DNA of 64,000 nt from NCBI GenBank assembly GCA_028818755.1, contig JAPPNF010000128.1, positions 1 through 64,000 on the forward strand, in the 5' to 3' direction. Origin of the DNA: Deltaproteobacteria bacterium (GTDB taxonomy: Bacteria; Desulfobacterota; Binatia; UBA9968; JAJDTQ01). The notes under the pieces are model-generated. The model was given only the letters and a program-made list of their open reading frames with translations, made no database searches and was not told the origin of the DNA. Position 1 is the stretch's first letter; every line of letters starts with the position of its first letter. A program made the translations under genes and the position numbers. Of the stretch, positions 61,531 through 64,000 are shown in pieces.

Positions 61531-63918
61531 ATGAAATGTACCAGGATTGTCATCGAAGTTTGTCTTGCATTGTTTCTCGCCGCCTGCGGCGGTGGCCAGC
61601 TTTCCGTCGACCTTCCCAAGGGGAAGCAGACGCTCGATCTCCTTTTCCCTCCCGGGCAAGCGGTCGAGCATCGGCTTCCGCGCATCTCTGGCGGGATTCG
61701 TCCTTACGAATCGAGTATCGACGGCTGTCCTGACTGGGTGACGCTCTTCCCGGACCAGGGAATACTCGCGGGGACCGGATCCGCGACGGATAGCGGCCGG
61801 ACCTTCTTCTGCACCTTCCAGGTCACCGAGTCCGACCCGGGATTTCGGCCGGCGCGGAGCGTTTCGTACGGGCTCAGGCTAACGGTCCCCGCGGAACGAC
61901 CGTTGCGACTCCCCACCGACGTCACCGAGATATTCGGGGAGAAATCCGGCCATGTCGAGGTTCGCGACGTTGTATACGGGGGTAACAGACATAAACAACT
62001 CACTTTCAAGATCGGAAGGTTCGGAGGGGTACGCTTCCAAGCAGCCCCGGATGAGAACTGGGGCGGCGTAGAACCGTACACCTACGAGTTGGTCGACTGT
62101 ACGCTACCAGCCGGGCTCGAATTTCACCCCGACACCCGCGTTCTGTCGGGGACATCCAACGCGGAGTACCGTGGGTCGACCTGTACCTATCGAGTGACGG
62201 ATGGTTCGTCTGCGTCCGACTCGCGGGCGTTCGTCCTTGTCGTCGAACCTCTCGAAGCGAGGGCTTGGCGCTTCAGGACCAGGACGGTCGCGCCTGAGCA
62301 GGGGCTATGCGTACTTCCCGGCCGCAGATCGGTACAGGTCGCGACATTGCCCCGTGCGCACGGTGGAGAAGGCCAAGAAAGGTACGGACTGCCCGGAGCG
62401 CCCTATCCGCCTGCCTCTCCCAACCTGTTGTCCTTCAATCCAAGCAACCTGGTACTTACGTTCGCCAACCCGAGCCCGCCACCCGTCCTCGGTACTCCCA
62501 ACACGTACCGTTATCTGGTCGGCACCGGGACTAACGTCAACGCGAGGAACGCGGAGGACGCTCTTTGCCTCGATTTCCGAGTTGATCACGGCGTCGAGAT
62601 TTGTCCCGGCGACGACAGTGTCGAGCCTCCCCTCAGACCCGGGCATTTCATTCACCTCCAGCTTCATGTGCGCGACGACGCGTTCTGGGACGGCAATGCG
62701 CGCGAGTACCGGTGCCCCGACACCGCGGCCCCACCGCCGCGCCCCGGTGCGCAAGGAGTCTCCAACCCGGTCCACGAGGCGATGGGACCGGTGCATGCAA
62801 GGCGTGCCGCCGGGGTGGCGTCCGTCGCGGTTCGCGATCGCGTCCGCGGGTGGTCGCCCGGCTCGGAACAGGCGTCGTTCGCACTAACGCCCGAGGTCGG
62901 CTTCGCTTCGCTGTCAGGGCAGCATGACGGCTTCGACTACACCGGCAACAGCGAGTCGGTGACCGTCGGCGCGGAGACGGGAGCCGGCGCGTGGCAGGCG
63001 GGATTGGTCGCCTCGTTCACCCGCACTGAGCTTCGCTACCGGGCCGCAACGGCCCTCGCCGAACTCGGCTACCGTACCGGCGAGCACGACAGCGAAATTC
63101 TGTCGTTGCATCCCTTCGCCGCGTGGCACCTGCCGTCCGGCGGACACCTCTGGGCGGTGCTGGGCGGCGGAACCGGCGACCTGCGCCACCGCGACGACCT
63201 GGGCTTTCCGTCCCGGTCCAACTCCGACGTTCGCCTTCTCGCATACGCCGCGGGCGCCTCCGTTCCCCTGGCCGAGGTGCTGTCCGGGGAGCTTCAAGCC
63301 GAAGCCGACATCGACTCGTTCGCCTTCGACATCAAGGGAGGCGGCCGGATTTCGTCCTCGCTGCCCACCATGCGCGGCGTCGACTATCGCGCCGGCCTGG
63401 CGTGGAGTGCGCCGGTCCGCGGCTCACCGTCGGTTTCATTGGCCTACAGGCACGCGACCGGGGATGGGCCCGAGGGCGGTCAGTTGGAGGCAAGGGGCTC
63501 GGTGTCCGTGGAGGGCATACTCCATCCCCGCCTGGCGCTGATCGGGAGCGCCGAGGGCTCGGTCGGGCTGGGCGATTACGAGCAGGATTTCTGGCGCCTT
63601 GGCGGCGGCGTACGCTTCGCTCCCGACAGTCTCGGCCGCGGTTTCGGGCTGGAGTTGAACACACGCTTCGCGTCCCTCGGCGACGGGGCACCGTCGGGCG
63701 TCGGCATACGAGGCGAGGTAGGCTATGGCCTGTGGGGCGGCCCCTTCTTCCGGACGATGCGGCCGTATGTCGGCTTGGTACGATATTCGGACGGTGATTC
63801 CGTCCGCCGAACCCTGGGGCTCGACCTTGGTCACACGTCGAACTGGCCGATCAAGATCGAAGTCCTTGACCGTTCCGACGACCAATCACTCAGGTTCTCG
63901 CTTCGCCACCGCTTCTGA
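61531..63918 (+). CDS. Lipoprotein with putative-Ig-like repeats and C-terminal beta-barrel
   Basis: This 795-residue exported protein has a signal peptide with a lipobox (ALFLAACGGG, Cys19 from ATG 61531). Its N-terminal half has two or three repeats like putative-Ig domains (LPAGLEFHPDTRVLSGTSN; CPDWVTLFPDQGILAGTGS), with paired cysteines. The C-terminal part from about residue 440 has alternating amphipathic strands and ends in RFSLRHRF with a terminal Phe, as in outer-membrane or autotransporter barrels. Lipidation plus a barrel is unusual. Starts at 61498 or earlier are possible; no good ribosome site was seen. Confidence 0.7.
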   Translation: MKCTRIVIEVCLALFLAACGGGQLSVDLPKGKQTLDLLFPPGQAVEHRLPRISGGIRPYESSIDGCPDWVTLFPDQGILAGTGSATDSGRTFFCTFQVTESDPGFRPARSVSYGLRLTVPAERPLRLPTDVTEIFGEKSGHVEVRDVVYGGNRHKQLTFKIGRFGGVRFQAAPDENWGGVEPYTYELVDCTLPAGLEFHPDTRVLSGTSNAEYRGSTCTYRVTDGSSASDSRAFVLVVEPLEARAWRFRTRTVAPEQGLCVLPGRRSVQVATLPRAHGGEGQERYGLPGAPYPPASPNLLSFNPSNLVLTFANPSPPPVLGTPNTYRYLVGTGTNVNARNAEDALCLDFRVDHGVEICPGDDSVEPPLRPGHFIHLQLHVRDDAFWDGNAREYRCPDTAAPPPRPGAQGVSNPVHEAMGPVHARRAAGVASVAVRDRVRGWSPGSEQASFALTPEVGFASLSGQHDGFDYTGNSESVTVGAETGAGAWQAGLVASFTRTELRYRAATALAELGYRTGEHDSEILSLHPFAAWHLPSGGHLWAVLGGGTGDLRHRDDLGFPSRSNSDVRLLAYAAGASVPLAEVLSGELQAEADIDSFAFDIKGGGRISSSLPTMRGVDYRAGLAWSAPVRGSPSVSLAYRHATGDGPEGGQLEARGSVSVEGILHPRLALIGSAEGSVGLGDYEQDFWRLGGGVRFAPDSLGRGFGLELNTRFASLGDGAPSGVGIRGEVGYGLWGGPFFRTMRPYVGLVRYSDGDSVRRTLGLDLGHTSNWPIKIEVLDRSDDQSLRFSLRHRF

Positions 63919-64000
63919 CCCTCGCGCATGGCCTGCCGTAGACCGGGCGCAGGAGCGGCAGGGATTGAAACCCGCGCCTACCGGACGATGTGCAGGTTCC

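Overview
This 64 kb window is G+C-rich bacterial chromosome with dense coding on both strands. Long antisense shadow frames are common and were ignored. The gene order pheA-hisC-tyrA-aroA-cmk-rpsA-ihfB, the ffs-dnaX-ybaB-recR block and the scpA-scpB-rluB block point to a Gram-negative, deltaproteobacteria-like lineage. The load of UbiD decarboxylases, molybdenum hydroxylases and amidohydrolases resembles uncultured Desulfobacterota, Tectomicrobia or Binatia genomes. That placement is inference from gene content only. No intergenic gap exceeds 300 bp.

Layout. 0.1-2.6 kb holds a membrane-anchored Rieske protein, a zinc-ribbon protein, a CysQ-like phosphatase and a HAD hydrolase. 2.8-6.9 kb holds an amidohydrolase, an orphan molybdopterin large subunit and metF. 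7.0-9.8 kb holds a UbiD decarboxylase and an orphan PotA-type ABC ATPase. 10.0-16.4 kb is an operon of an allantoinase-like cyclic amidohydrolase, a complete three-subunit molybdenum hydroxylase (FAD, 2Fe-2S and Mo subunits) and a CobW-type GTPase. 16.4-21.2 kb holds a small coiled-coil protein, recR, ybaB, dnaX, the SRP RNA, an ERG4/ERG24-type sterol reductase and tRNA-Ser(CGA). 21.4-26.9 kb is a phosphonate- or phosphite-type ABC transporter (phnD-phnC-phnE-phnE) flanked by a zinc alcohol dehydrogenase and a LysR regulator. 26.9-30.5 kb holds a YgfZ-like folate protein, a selenocysteine-containing peroxiredoxin, a Nudix hydrolase, a secreted protein and rluB. 30.6-41.2 kb is housekeeping: scpB, scpA, trpS, a site-2 protease, xerD, glnD, amiC and mutS. 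41.4-44.7 kb holds a vWA protein and its AAA+ partner. 44.7-52.1 kb runs ihfB, rpsA, cmk, aroA, tyrA, hisC, pheA. 52.3-61.4 kb holds an EamA transporter and a second catabolic cluster (tandem UbiD, amidohydrolases, ornithine-cyclodeaminase-like, threonine-synthase-like). The window ends with a lipoprotein fused to a predicted beta-barrel.

The most unusual signal is a family of six dispersed elements, five of them complete at exactly 159 bp. Each has about 29-bp terminal inverted repeats flanked by TA (a CTAG or CTAC context), as for IS630/mariner-type MITEs. The terminal arms differ strongly between copies but stay complementary within each copy, while the central core is conserved. All six abut the 3' end of a gene, and in four the element end completes a TAG stop codon (Rieske protein, HAD hydrolase, MutS, vWA protein). 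The second strong signal is an in-frame TGA at the peroxidatic cysteine position of a peroxiredoxin, followed by a good SECIS-like hairpin. The third is a eukaryote-like sterol reductase.
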